DNA of 64,000 nucleotides from Chloroflexota bacterium (lineage in GTDB: Bacteria; Chloroflexota; Chloroflexia; Chloroheliales; Chloroheliaceae): NCBI GenBank assembly GCA_028287745.1, contig JAQBPB010000007.1, forward strand, positions 109,476 to 173,475. Reading direction: 5' to 3'. The notes under the pieces are model-generated. The model saw only the letters and a program-made list of their open reading frames with translations. It did no database searches and was not told where the DNA came from. Shown here piece after piece: positions 1 through 7,909 of this stretch (position 1 is its first letter; the number at the start of each line of letters is the position of its first letter). Made by a program: the position numbers and the translations under genes.

Positions 1-286
1 CAAAATCCTGGTTGTTCTCAACCGCATAAAAATCTACCAGGTATGCTTTATCGGATGTTTTATTTATGTCAACCCGCTGCTTGAAAGGCAGTTGGTACAC
101 CAGGACCAGGCCCAACATGACCAGCGCCAGCGCGGCATAGTACCAGGGGGAACGCAGGGAATCTAAAAAAGGCTTCAGTTCGGCCAGGACCCGGCTGACA
201 AAACCTTTTGAGGTTGCGGGAATTTCAGGCTTATCAGACGGTTCCAGTGTTTGAGAACTTTCTTTTTCCAGGGGGGGATTGCTCAA
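1..286 (-). CDS. N-terminal part of a membrane protein, cut by the window edge
   Basis: An open frame runs off the left edge on the minus strand. I place the start at TTG (complement of 284-286) because GGAG lies 7 bases upstream; a nearby ATG is in another frame and hits a stop after 19 codons. About 95 residues are visible: a charged, proline-rich cytoplasmic stretch, then one hydrophobic segment at about residues 49-68 (core ALALVMLGLVLVY), then an extracytoplasmic start (DKAYLVDFYAVE). The last piece resembles the first outer loop of large GT-C-like membrane proteins of Chloroflexota, but this is a memory-based inference. Function is not assigned. Confidence 0.55.
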   Translation of the reverse strand, partial: MSNPPLEKESSQTLEPSDKPEIPATSKGFVSRVLAELKPFLDSLRSPWYYAALALVMLGLVLVYQLPFKQRVDINKTSDKAYLVDFYAVENNQDF

Positions 287-300
287 CAGTCATCTCCGGC

Positions 301-943
301 TTCTATTTTTCAGCCCTTGAAGTTTACTTAGATTCCGGTAAGGTGTCAAGAAAATACAATGGTTATAAATAAGCCGGTTGGTTTACGGCCTTATTTCATT
401 CCTTTCAAAGGTAGTATTAAGTCAAACCTTTGAACATACAATTTGAGGGAGGGTCTTATACAAGGTTGTCAGGGAAAGGATTCAGTCGTTGGTTAGCTTT
501 CAGGCATCCTGGAACGCTACAATTGCCTTAATCGTTCTGAAGTAGCAGGGAAAGTATCATTATTTGTTTCAGAGAACCACTACACATCGGTTTCATAATT
601 TTACTTTAGCATCTACCCTACCTCTCAGGGCTTCAAAACTATTCTTTCAAATCAAACACTTCATTAATTTATCACGGCAATAATTAGTACTGAGAAAGTA
701 ATCATTCATTTACCATTAGTAACATTCCTGGTACAAAAGCATTATTAACCAGCATTTATACACCGGTATAACCAGAACATATTTTCTTATTATATTGTGA
801 TTTATGTAATTATTGGATAAAACTGGTCAATTGTGATTTATATAACTAACAATTCAGAGGGATTTACCAGAACCGTTATTTAGATAGTGTGTTACAATAT
901 TAGCAGAAACCAAAAGTTAAAACAAGCGGAATACGAGGAGAAC
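301..943. other. AT-rich intergenic region upstream of parA
   Basis: About 640 bases without a credible gene lie between the divergent left-edge gene and parA. The stretch is clearly richer in A and T than its surroundings and holds an 11-bp direct repeat at 794-804 and 830-840. No consensus DnaA box (TTATCCACA) was seen here. It probably holds the promoters of both flanking genes. An origin function cannot be shown from sequence alone. Confidence 0.6.
794..840. repeat. 11-bp direct repeat, candidate ParA/ParB operator
   Basis: ATTGTGATTTA occurs exactly at 794-804 and again at 830-840, 36 bases apart, about 100 bases upstream of the parA start. The spacing is not an exact number of helical turns. 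Closely spaced direct repeats before a par operon are often binding sites for an autoregulator. That role is inference here. Confidence 0.4.
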
Positions 944-1750
944 ATGGCAACCAAGCGTCTTGCTTTCGGAATACAAAAAGGTGGAGTAGGCAAAACAACT
1001 TCTGCGATCTGCACCGCTCGCGCTCTGGCTGACCAGGGTAAAAAAGTTCTGCTGGTCGATCTGGACCCCCAGGCTAACCTGACAATGGCCTGTGGTATTG
1101 ACACTTCCGAACTTCAACTGTCCACTTATGACCTTCTGACAAAGGAAGATGTCGGGGTTGAGCAGGTTGTGGTTAAAAGTCCTTATAACTTTGACCTTTT
1201 ACCGGCCCATATTTCGCTGGCTTCGGCGGAAGTCGAACTTGTCCAGGTGGTTAACCGCGAGCGCCTGCTGCGTGAGAAGTTTGATGGGATCGAAGATGAC
1301 GAAAGCAGCCTTACTCTCAAAGGAGTAAACGAACTTGGTTACGACTATGTTATAACCGATAGTCCACCATCGCTCGGCCTGCTTACCTTAAACGTCCTGA
1401 CCGCTTCCGACTTTATTATCATTCCGTTGCAGTGCCAGTTCTTCGCGGTGGACGGGCTTAAAGCTTTTAATGACGTAATAGACCTGGTAAGGCGCAAACT
1501 TAACCGAAAACTGCGCCTGGCCGGAGTCCTACTGACCATGCACGATGCCCGGACCATCATCAGTAAAGAAATCGAAGCCAGGGTCCGCCAGATTCTAGGC
1601 GATGTGGTCTTCCCTACCCGCATTGGCAATTACTCGGCCCTGGTCAGGGTGCGTAACCAGGGTCCAATCCAGGCTTATGAACCGCGCCACCAGGCCGCCC
1701 AGCAGTACAACCAGTTTGCGCAGGAGGTAATACAACGTGTCGAAAAGTAA
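944..1750 (+). CDS. parA: Chromosome/plasmid partition ATPase ParA
   Basis: ParA is a dimeric deviant-Walker ATPase that coats the nucleoid and is stimulated by ParB bound at parS to segregate DNA. The predicted 268-residue protein has the deviant Walker A motif KGGVGKTT at residues 12-19, the switch I stretch DLDPQANLT after it and the Walker B-like region VITDSPPSLG, so the fold is complete. I chose ATG 944, preceded by GAGGAG at 5-6 bases, rather than an in-frame upstream extension with no ribosome site. The downstream parB start lies inside the last codons (14-base overlap), indicating translational coupling. Length and lack of an N-terminal DNA-binding domain fit the Soj/type Ib class. 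Confidence 0.93.
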   Translation: MATKRLAFGIQKGGVGKTTSAICTARALADQGKKVLLVDLDPQANLTMACGIDTSELQLSTYDLLTKEDVGVEQVVVKSPYNFDLLPAHISLASAEVELVQVVNRERLLREKFDGIEDDESSLTLKGVNELGYDYVITDSPPSLGLLTLNVLTASDFIIIPLQCQFFAVDGLKAFNDVIDLVRRKLNRKLRLAGVLLTMHDARTIISKEIEARVRQILGDVVFPTRIGNYSALVRVRNQGPIQAYEPRHQAAQQYNQFAQEVIQRVEK

Positions 1751-2534
1751 TCGTATCGCCACCAATAAGGATGTTTTCTCGGGATTAAAGGTTAAAAGCC
1801 GGGTTGTGGATGAAGGCGAGTCATTAGAAGAAGCCCGCTTGCTGCCTACAGAAAGAGTTGAACCAAATCCCGAACAACCGCGCAAGCGCGTGAACCCTGA
1901 AAAAGATGCCGAACTGACGGCCGATATTGGCGAACGCGGCATCCTACAGCCGATAATTGTACGGCCCCACCCTTCCGGAGCAGCCGGGCAGTTCCAGATA
2001 ATTGCCGGTGAACGCCGCTGGCGGGCCGCCCGCGAAGCCGGTCTTGAAGAAGTGCCCGTCCTTATTAAGGAAGTTGATGACCAGGAGGCCCAGCTTGTTT
2101 CACTGGTCGAGAACTTGCAGCGCCTGGACCTGGAACAGGAGGACGAGGCCGAGTTCTTCCGCAAACTTTCCAACGACTACAACCTGTCCAACCGCCAGAT
2201 CGCCCGTATGATTAACCGTTCGCATGGTTATGTAAACGAACGGCTGCGCCAGGGACCGCCTGAGCCCGAAATTGCCGCCAAACCAGATAAAAAAGGCGAT
2301 TTACCGGCCAGTAACACCGCAACCGTCCGCGAACGGCTGGCAACCCAGACCCAGAACTGGCGCTTCCGCCCGCAAAACTTCCAGCGCTTCCGCAGTTATA
2401 TCTCGGAAACCCTGGAAAATTGGGAACAGGTGGACAACGAACAGAGCCGCCAGACCCTGATTGAAGAAGTTGCCAACCTTAAAGATGAACTGGCCCGGCT
2501 GGAAAAAAAGCTTCACGTGAAAACATTGAAGTGA
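1737..2534 (+). CDS. parB: Partition protein ParB (Spo0J family)
   Basis: This is the CTP-dependent DNA clamp that loads at parS and works with ParA. The 265-residue protein starts with GTG behind AGGAGG, overlapping parA by 14 bases. Visible parts are the N-terminal CTP-binding domain with NPEQPRK (box I), GILQPIIVRP and the arginine motif GERRWRAAREAG (box II, about residues 93-104). A helix-turn-helix follows at about residues 145-170 (LSNRQIARMINRSHGYVNE), and a charged helical C-terminus probably dimerises. A parS-like palindrome lies in its own last codons. The protein is somewhat shorter than typical chromosomal ParB. A second ParB-like protein lies 2.5 kb downstream, so the two could serve different sites. 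Confidence 0.92.
   Translation: MSKSNRIATNKDVFSGLKVKSRVVDEGESLEEARLLPTERVEPNPEQPRKRVNPEKDAELTADIGERGILQPIIVRPHPSGAAGQFQIIAGERRWRAAREAGLEEVPVLIKEVDDQEAQLVSLVENLQRLDLEQEDEAEFFRKLSNDYNLSNRQIARMINRSHGYVNERLRQGPPEPEIAAKPDKKGDLPASNTATVRERLATQTQNWRFRPQNFQRFRSYISETLENWEQVDNEQSRQTLIEEVANLKDELARLEKKLHVKTLK
2512..2521. promoter_or_regulatory. parS-like palindrome inside parB
   Basis: TTCACGTGAA is a perfect 10-bp palindrome identical to the core of the bacterial parS consensus (TGTTTCACGTGAAACA). Over 16 bases I count 12 matches. CACGTG occurs only rarely in the window and the full TTCACGTGAA only here. A parS within the parB gene is known from Bacillus spo0J. Binding is inferred. Confidence 0.6.
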
Positions 2535-2608
2535 TTTTTGAGGTTTAACAGGCTGTCCCAGGTTATTATACCCCTTATATTTTTGGACCAATTAACCCAG
2601 ACGTAGTT

Positions 2609-3682
2609 CTAACCCAACACTTCCAGGCAATCTAAATCCTGGGCAGCCTGGATAATTCGCTCAAGGTGGTTCCACCATATATCTGAAGGTAACTTCATCT
2701 TCCAGTGGGCCATCGGATAAAAAAGGGCTTTGAGAATCATTAAACGGTAATCATCCCGGCAGTTCTCCAGGCTGTAAACGGTAGACACACCTTGAGCCAT
2801 CAGTTGAGAGTGGTAATATTCTAAAATCGGGCCTTCCAGTTGCTTGCGCCGGTCCGGAAACCAGAGCAGCCCCATAAGGCTAACCAGGTCATTCACACCC
2901 AGTTCAATTCCCCATCCATCCCAATCAATAATTCGAGTTTTATGACTAGAGGGCTCAACCGGGGTAAGATAATTGCCGATATGGCTATCCCCGTGAAAAA
3001 GAGTCAGGTTCCGGCCCGGTAAAAGCCGCTGGCGCAAGGCCGGTTCAAGCTTATTCAATACTTCCCCATACAATTTGCGCCGGTCCCGGGAAAGCCGCTC
3101 TCCCAGGAAGCTCGCAAATTCCAGGTAGGTATTTCCGGCCCAACCACAGTAAGCGCTTATTGTCATTCCAGCCGGTAACTCCCCAATTTCATGACCTAAA
3201 GTAGGATGGTCCCACCAGAAAGCCTGGTACTGAGCGACAGCCTTGACTATTTGATAGGTGTCGCCGGTGGTTGGTGGGATTTGAGTAAAAGAATGCGCGA
3301 CATGCGTGGCTGATAAATCCTCCAATAGCAGGTATGATTGGTAGGTTGCTTCGTTATAAGCGCTGTCAAAACAACGGGGAGCCGGGGATTCAGCCATTCT
3401 ACCGGCAATCTCCCGGTAAAAAGCAACTTCACGCGCACCAACCGCTGGTATACCGAGCTCAGGGTCTGGTCTGTTGAATTTAAGAAGCAGTTGTCCCGGT
3501 ACATCAAGGGCGGCCCCGGCCGTAAAGCTGGCCTGCAAAGGCACCAGGTAATTTAGCAGAGTAATGATTGGTCTGGCCTGCGCCACCTGTACCACTTCAG
3601 CACCGGCTAGATAGCCGTTTGCATGCAATACACTGGTAAGCCATTCAGCTGTAATTTCGCTGGGATGCGTTATTGCTTCCAT
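2609..3682 (-). CDS. Aminoglycoside-phosphotransferase-family kinase
   Basis: A small-molecule kinase of the APH/choline kinase superfamily, 357 residues. Catalytic landmarks are the loop HGDSHIGN (Brenner motif HxDxxxxN type) and the metal-binding IIDWDGWG about 20 residues later; a Lys-containing strand (LLLKFNR) occurs in the N-lobe. The annotated frame could begin 67 codons earlier, but ATG at 3682 follows AAGGGG and begins the conserved part, so I use that. A minus-strand TATAAT is visible at 3782-3787. The gene stands alone, convergent with parB and divergent from the ATPase operon. The substrate is unknown; the family includes antibiotic, homoserine, choline and sugar kinases, so resistance should not be assumed. 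Confidence 0.8.
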   Translation of the reverse strand: MEAITHPSEITAEWLTSVLHANGYLAGAEVVQVAQARPIITLLNYLVPLQASFTAGAALDVPGQLLLKFNRPDPELGIPAVGAREVAFYREIAGRMAESPAPRCFDSAYNEATYQSYLLLEDLSATHVAHSFTQIPPTTGDTYQIVKAVAQYQAFWWDHPTLGHEIGELPAGMTISAYCGWAGNTYLEFASFLGERLSRDRRKLYGEVLNKLEPALRQRLLPGRNLTLFHGDSHIGNYLTPVEPSSHKTRIIDWDGWGIELGVNDLVSLMGLLWFPDRRKQLEGPILEYYHSQLMAQGVSTVYSLENCRDDYRLMILKALFYPMAHWKMKLPSDIWWNHLERIIQAAQDLDCLEVLG

Positions 3683-3926
3683 ATTTTGAACCCCTTGTAA
3701 CTTTGAAAATTTCAGGTAAAATAGCAATCCATTTTCATAGAACCCTGCCGGGGGCGGGTTAACTTCAGTATTGTTCCTTCTATTATAAAGGATAGGACGG
3801 GGAATTAATTCGCAAAAGGACGCGCTATTAAGTAACGTTTTTAATCCCGGTCTGACTCCCCCGGTATACAAATTCCCATGCATTTAGTATAATTTATTTC
3901 TCTCCGTATTCGACACCATGCAAATA

Positions 3927-3976
3927 TTTTGTACTGTCGGGACAATTTTGGGCCAAATTGTCCCGACAGTACAAAA
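3927..3976. repeat. 22-bp perfect inverted repeat upstream of the ATPase/ParB2 operon
   Basis: Arms 3927-3948 and 3955-3976 are perfect reverse complements around a 6-base spacer. Each arm also contains a 17-bp imperfect palindrome running from TTGT to ACAA, so the element could hold two dimer sites. The T-run precedes and the A-run follows the stem on both strands, the opposite of an intrinsic terminator. It ends 7 bases before the -35 of the downstream promoter. An operator or a centromere-like site for the second ParB is the most reasonable reading. Confidence 0.65.
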
Positions 3977-3983
3977 AGGCCAG

Positions 3984-4011
3984 TTTACCTATTGACTCCA
4001 TGAGGTATAAT
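3984..4011 (+). promoter_or_regulatory. Promoter of the AAA ATPase-ParB2 operon
   Basis: TATAAT at 4006-4011 with TTTACC at 3984-3989 gives a 16-base spacer. The predicted transcript begins near 4018, about 70 bases before the ATPase ATG. The inverted repeat at 3927-3976 abuts the -35 element, so a protein bound there could act on this promoter. Confidence 0.5.
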
Positions 4012-4090
4012 CATGGTTGTAAGATAGATTCACTCGGCAAGTAGCACCAGATTAACTATTCAATTATTGAGTAATCACGAAGCAAAAGAA

Positions 4091-5023
4091 ATGGCTCTTT
4101 CACCAAACCAAGATCTTTCGTCCAGTAAGTCCAATTCTGCGGTCACAACCGAGGATACTTACAGCGAAAGCACCGAAATAACTCTAAGAGAAATTGAAAC
4201 CAAAGAGCAATATCTGGCTCATTTTGGTTTATGGGAACCACCCTTTCAGGTAAGTGGGACCAACCGCCGCTTTGTCCATTTAACCCCGCTTAACCGCCAG
4301 GTTATTGAAACCTGCCTCCAGCTAATCCGGGACCGCATGGGCCTCGGTATGGTCCTTGGCGCGGTGGGCAGCGGCAAGAGTTCGATTGCGACGATTCTTT
4401 ACGACCGGCTGGTGGCCTACCCTGAAAAATACGCCATCGGCTACCTGGACGACCTGGAAGGCACCAACAGCCAGGTAATGACCAACCTTTTACTTGAGTT
4501 TGATTGCACCCCCCTTAGCCGCCAGGTGGAACCCCTCAAAGGCCAGTTTAAAAAATTGCTGGTCGAAGAAACCCAGAACAATCACCGGACAGTGGTCTTA
4601 CTTATAGATGAAGCGCAGACCGCCAGTAAAAGGGCCATGGAGCTTATCCGGCTGCTGCTTAATTTTGAAGCCGATGGTGACAAACTGATTCAGGTTATTT
4701 TATTTGGACAACCTGAATTAGCCCGGATGGTCGCCAGCCGCGAAAACCTGGCCAGCCGGGTAGTTAACACTAACTGGTTAAAACCGCTCAGCCCGGAAGA
4801 AACAAAGGCAATGATTCAATTCCGGCTGGGTGTAGCCGGGGCCGGCCTTGAAATTTACGAGCCGGAAGCTCTCGATAAGTTCATTGAACTCTCCAGGGGC
4901 GTTCCGCGTGATGTTTGCAAAGTCGGTTACAATACTTTACTTTTGGGTACCGCTAAAGGCGAGAAGGTAATTTCAATCCAGACGGTCGAAGCGGCCTCGA
5001 AAAGTTTTACCCTGGAAGCATAA
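4091..5023 (+). CDS. ExeA/TniB-like AAA ATPase
   Basis: A P-loop AAA ATPase of the AAA_22 type that includes ExeA and transposition regulators such as TniB. The N-terminal HFGLWEPPFQV box is typical of ExeA-like proteins. Walker A is GAVGSGKSS, Walker B VVLLIDEAQ, with a sensor stretch ILFGQPELA and a C-terminal lid. I use ATG 4091; an in-frame TTG at 4067 is an alternative, and neither has a strong ribosome site. The stop is 2 bases before the ATG of the ParB-like gene, so they form one operon. No transposase is nearby. Its partnership with a ParB-like protein suggests a role in DNA partition or replication rather than secretion; this is inference. Confidence 0.8.
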   Translation: MALSPNQDLSSSKSNSAVTTEDTYSESTEITLREIETKEQYLAHFGLWEPPFQVSGTNRRFVHLTPLNRQVIETCLQLIRDRMGLGMVLGAVGSGKSSIATILYDRLVAYPEKYAIGYLDDLEGTNSQVMTNLLLEFDCTPLSRQVEPLKGQFKKLLVEETQNNHRTVVLLIDEAQTASKRAMELIRLLLNFEADGDKLIQVILFGQPELARMVASRENLASRVVNTNWLKPLSPEETKAMIQFRLGVAGAGLEIYEPEALDKFIELSRGVPRDVCKVGYNTLLLGTAKGEKVISIQTVEAASKSFTLEA

Positions 5024-5025
5024 CT

Positions 5026-6108
5026 ATGGCAATAAAAGGCAGACATCAAAAACCCCTCGAAATAGACGAAGCGCAGGCCAACCAGGCGGCGCAGAGCGGG
5101 GAAATAGCCACCCGGCGCGATTTGTTCATGGCGCGGGCCCAGTCTGGGAACTGGGTGCTGGCCTATGTCGCGCCTGATAGAATTGATCCTAACCCGAACC
5201 AGCCCCGGCGCCAAATCGAACGGGCGGCCCTGGAAGAGCTAAAACAAAGTATCGCTTCACGCGGTATTTTGCAGCCTTTACTCGGGGCTAAGTCCAGCGC
5301 GAACCGGGTCCGGTTGGTCGCGGGCCACCGCCGCTTGCAGGCCGCTAAAGAACTGGGCTTGCCCAGGGTGCCGGTCGTGCTGGTGGACCAGTTAAAAGAA
5401 GAAGATACCGTCATTGACGCCGTTATCGAAAATATCCAGCGGCGCAACCTGGAAGCCTGGGAAGAGGGAGTAGCATACGCCCAATTAGCCGACGAATTTG
5501 GTTGGACTCACGACGAAATCGCCCGGAAAATTGGTAAAAGCCGCTCTTATGTCTCTACGCGCATCCGCGCGGCCGAAAAGCTTTCCCCGGTGGTAAAGGA
5601 AGTCCTGGCTACCGGCAACTGGACCATTTTAACTGGCAACCGGGTTGACAACATGGGCACGGCCGTGCCCGCAAGTGAAAAACTTCACAATGAGGCGGGT
5701 GAGCTTACAGCCGGGGTCCCGGTGGCCGCCGCACCCCTTAACAACGTGGAAATTATCCGGCGTTTGACCTCATTAACGTTCAACCAGCAAGAAGAATTAC
5801 TTCATGAAATAAGCCAGCGCCTTGACTCACCGACCAGGCCCAGTGTCAAAGATATCATAGAATTGATCAAAGCCGGGCGGATTGAACCAAATAATCTGAC
5901 CGGTACCGGTCAACCCAGGGATGCGGAAGGCTACCAGCTTTCCTTTATTGACCTGGAGTTGGAAGAACTTGACCTGTTCCATCGCTGGAATGCAGCCTCG
6001 ACCCAGACCCGTTTGGGCTCGGCGGAGGAACTCGACCGGTTAATTGACCTGTACGAGCGCGATTTAAACAAATTACGCCGGGTAAAGGCTGAGAAGTTTC
6101 AGGCTTAA
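5026..6108 (+). CDS. Second ParB/Spo0J-like protein
   Basis: A 360-residue ParB-family DNA-binding protein, 2 bases downstream of the AAA ATPase. The CTPase/DNA-loading domain shows DPNPNQPRRQ, GILQPLLG and AGHRRLQAAKELG, where the usual GERR is GHRR; the substitution keeps both arginines. ENIQRRNLEAWEE and a helix-turn-helix (WTHDEIARKIGKSRSYVSTR) follow. The C-terminal 150 residues differ from the first ParB and include an Ala/Pro-rich linker and an acidic-then-basic helical end. No second ParA is present; the ATPase upstream takes that position. It may recognise the inverted repeat at 3927-3976. It could also be a nucleoid-occlusion (Noc-like) or plasmid-type ParB. Confidence 0.85.
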   Translation: MAIKGRHQKPLEIDEAQANQAAQSGEIATRRDLFMARAQSGNWVLAYVAPDRIDPNPNQPRRQIERAALEELKQSIASRGILQPLLGAKSSANRVRLVAGHRRLQAAKELGLPRVPVVLVDQLKEEDTVIDAVIENIQRRNLEAWEEGVAYAQLADEFGWTHDEIARKIGKSRSYVSTRIRAAEKLSPVVKEVLATGNWTILTGNRVDNMGTAVPASEKLHNEAGELTAGVPVAAAPLNNVEIIRRLTSLTFNQQEELLHEISQRLDSPTRPSVKDIIELIKAGRIEPNNLTGTGQPRDAEGYQLSFIDLELEELDLFHRWNAASTQTRLGSAEELDRLIDLYERDLNKLRRVKAEKFQA

Positions 6109-6185
6109 CCGGCTAAAGTATTAGTTTTTGCAGGAGAAAGATTTAAAAGCAGTAAAGTATTGATTTCGTAGTCGTTTAAAAACAA

Positions 6186-6222
6186 AAACAACCCCCGTGC
6201 CGCCAAGCTAGAAGGGTTGTTT
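6186..6222. terminator. Hairpin after the ParB2 operon
   Basis: AAACAACCC (6186-6194) pairs with GGGTTGTTT (6214-6222) over a 19-base loop. On the plus strand only a short T-run follows, so termination would be weak. On the minus strand the stem is followed by TTGTTTTT, a better tail. It separates the ParB2 operon from the promoter of the next gene. Confidence 0.4.
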
Positions 6223-6270
6223 CAGTAGACATAAGCACCCACGTGGGGAGCTCGGTTTTAATTTGTCTTG

Positions 6271-6299
6271 TTGGCTTTAATAGCCAATTTGATTATAAC
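6271..6299 (+). promoter_or_regulatory. Promoter of the replication-initiator-like gene, with overlapping operator
   Basis: TTGGCT (6271-6276) and TATAAC (6294-6299) are 17 bases apart. TTGGCT is also the left arm of a small inverted repeat with AGCCAA at 6282-6287, covering the -35 region. A separate palindrome CCCACGTGGG lies upstream at 6238-6247. Autoregulation by the encoded DNA-binding protein is plausible. Confidence 0.5.
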
Positions 6300-6304
6300 G
6301 CCTG

Positions 6305-6343
6305 AGCAAACCCATGTCAATAGCGGTGCTATGGAGGTTTGCT
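6305..6343 (+). promoter_or_regulatory. Start-site hairpin partly covering the ribosome binding site
   Basis: AGCAAACC (6305-6312) is the exact reverse complement of GGTTTGCT (6336-6343), which ends right before ATG 6344 and includes the last bases of the Shine-Dalgarno GGAGG (6333-6337). Between them is a second stem, ATAGC (6320-6324) with GCTAT (6328-6332). The mRNA could fold into a nested hairpin that limits ribosome access. Confidence 0.45.
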
Positions 6344-7909
6344 ATGCCAAAATCCCAGGCGTTAAGCCCGGCCTTCGCCGGATTCCGCCAATTACCCGGG
6401 GGCGGGTTTTCATTTACTATGGTCCCCAACCAGTTCCTGGACGAAATTGTTCCCTTTGAAAAGCCCTGCGTGGTCAAGGTTGTTTGCCTGATCTTGCGCC
6501 GCACCCTCGGCTGGATTGACCCCAACGGCCAGCGCCGCCAGCAAGACCAGGTGGCGTATAGCGAGTTCGCCCGCGAAATGAATATGAGCACCCAGGCAGT
6601 TGCCGATGGGCTGAAAATAGCCCTTGATAAAGGCTATATCGTCCGGTTAAAGGCTGGCACAATGCGCGATGCCACTTCGGGAAACCCGGAAGCGGCCTGC
6701 TACAGCCTGCGCTGGATCAATCCTTTACAGCTAAATACCACCGCCTCGCACAAAACCCCGGTTGACATAACTAACAAGCTTAATCCTTTTTCAGAAACTC
6801 TGAACACGCCTGACTCTGATAAACAGACCGCCAAGCCGAGTCTGATAAATAGAGACATGATAAATAAAGCAGATTCAGAAAAAATAAAACAGGTGGAATT
6901 AAAAACCAATTCCAATTTTTTGAAATGCAAAAAGCCGGGGGATTTCTCAGGCTATATCGGCAACCTGGTTTCGGAAATTGGCGAACAATTCGGGGATGGC
7001 GAACACCGCCTACCCAACATCAAGCAAGCCCTAAACTGCTGGGAACAATCCAAATTGGGTGAAAAAGAGTTTGCCAGGCTGCTTTACCAGGCCCGCGACC
7101 TTACCCGGCAGCATACCAACTCCCTGGCTAACCGGGTGGAGCCTAAACAAGCCCCCGGCAGGTCTACGTCAGGGCCGCTGTCCGGTTCCTGGGTCACCCT
7201 GGCAGGTATCCCGGCAGCCAGTGAAGTTTCAAACTCCGACAAACCGGCCCCTAATTCGTCCCGTAACCGGATGCCTTATTTTTTCAAAGTGCTGCGTGAC
7301 CTGGTTAGCAAGGCTGAATCTATGCCGCCCCCGGTAGAAGCTACTACCGAGCCCGTTAGCCAGCCCGCGCCGGGAAGTTCCGTCCCTGCCAGGGAGCGCC
7401 GGTTCGCTTTACATAACAGAAATAAAGATAATGTTGTGGTTGAATCCAGAGAAGAGGTTTGCCCACCGGTAGCAACCATTGCGCCGGAAGAGCCACCCGC
7501 CCAAATGGACACAGCACCGGAAGTTGTAGCCATAGTTCCAGCCTTATCCACAGCGCCTACCGAGGTCCCGGTGGAACTACAACGGCTGGCTGAACGCTTC
7601 TCAGTGGCCCAGAGGCCCGTCCTGAGCGGCTGGCAAGCCTGGGAAGCCTCCTTACACGACCCTCGTATCAAGGCGCTGGCCCGGCGAGCCTTACCTATTG
7701 AAAGGGACCATATAAAACCTGAATTACAGCCGGTTTTTTTCCCGCCCATTAACAAGCCCGTACAGGACTGTTATAGAAAGAACGAGTTATTGCTGGTGTT
7801 CCGCAATGCCTTTGACGCTCGCTATGCCCGTTCCTTTATGCCGGAACTTACCCGTTCCCTGGAACAAGCCGGGAATCAGGCTACCGAGGTTTACATAACA
7901 AGCCTTTAG
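6344..7909 (+). CDS. Replication-initiator-like winged-helix protein
   Basis: A 521-residue protein whose first ~120 residues resemble phage replication protein O and plasmid initiators: NQFLDEIVPFEKP, LRRTLGW, and a helix-turn-helix around AREMNMSTQAVADGLK ending in LDKGYIVRL. The middle is long, low in complexity and rich in Pro, Ser and Ala. The end (LLLVFRNAFDARYARSFMPE) looks like a small folded domain that may contact another replication protein. ATG 6344 is chosen because GGAGG lies 6 bases upstream; an in-frame ATG at 6314 has no ribosome site. It follows the ParB2 operon but has its own promoter. Such a gene next to par genes is typical of plasmids or chromids, though chromosomal copies exist. 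Exact family is uncertain. Confidence 0.65.
   Translation: MPKSQALSPAFAGFRQLPGGGFSFTMVPNQFLDEIVPFEKPCVVKVVCLILRRTLGWIDPNGQRRQQDQVAYSEFAREMNMSTQAVADGLKIALDKGYIVRLKAGTMRDATSGNPEAACYSLRWINPLQLNTTASHKTPVDITNKLNPFSETLNTPDSDKQTAKPSLINRDMINKADSEKIKQVELKTNSNFLKCKKPGDFSGYIGNLVSEIGEQFGDGEHRLPNIKQALNCWEQSKLGEKEFARLLYQARDLTRQHTNSLANRVEPKQAPGRSTSGPLSGSWVTLAGIPAASEVSNSDKPAPNSSRNRMPYFFKVLRDLVSKAESMPPPVEATTEPVSQPAPGSSVPARERRFALHNRNKDNVVVESREEVCPPVATIAPEEPPAQMDTAPEVVAIVPALSTAPTEVPVELQRLAERFSVAQRPVLSGWQAWEASLHDPRIKALARRALPIERDHIKPELQPVFFPPINKPVQDCYRKNELLLVFRNAFDARYARSFMPELTRSLEQAGNQATEVYITSL

Noticed and set aside
566..582. Possible parS (TGTTTCAGAGAACCA-like) upstream of parA
   Set aside because: Only the left half fits and the central CACGTG is missing.
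2609..3682. Antibiotic resistance kinase
   Set aside because: The phosphotransferase fold is clear, but nothing in the sequence or context points to aminoglycosides; many relatives act on metabolites.
3992..3997. TTGACT as -35 for the ATPase operon
   Set aside because: It is only 8 bases from the TATAAT, too close; TTTACC at 3984 gives a usable spacer.
4091..5023. Transposition regulator of a Tn7/Tn5053-type element
   Set aside because: The ATPase resembles TniB/ExeA, but no transposase, terminal repeats or cargo were found, and it is coupled to a ParB gene.
7544..7552. Perfect DnaA box TTATCCACA
   Set aside because: It lies alone within the coding sequence of the initiator-like gene. A single 9-mer is not enough to claim an origin, although its place in a Rep-like gene is noted.
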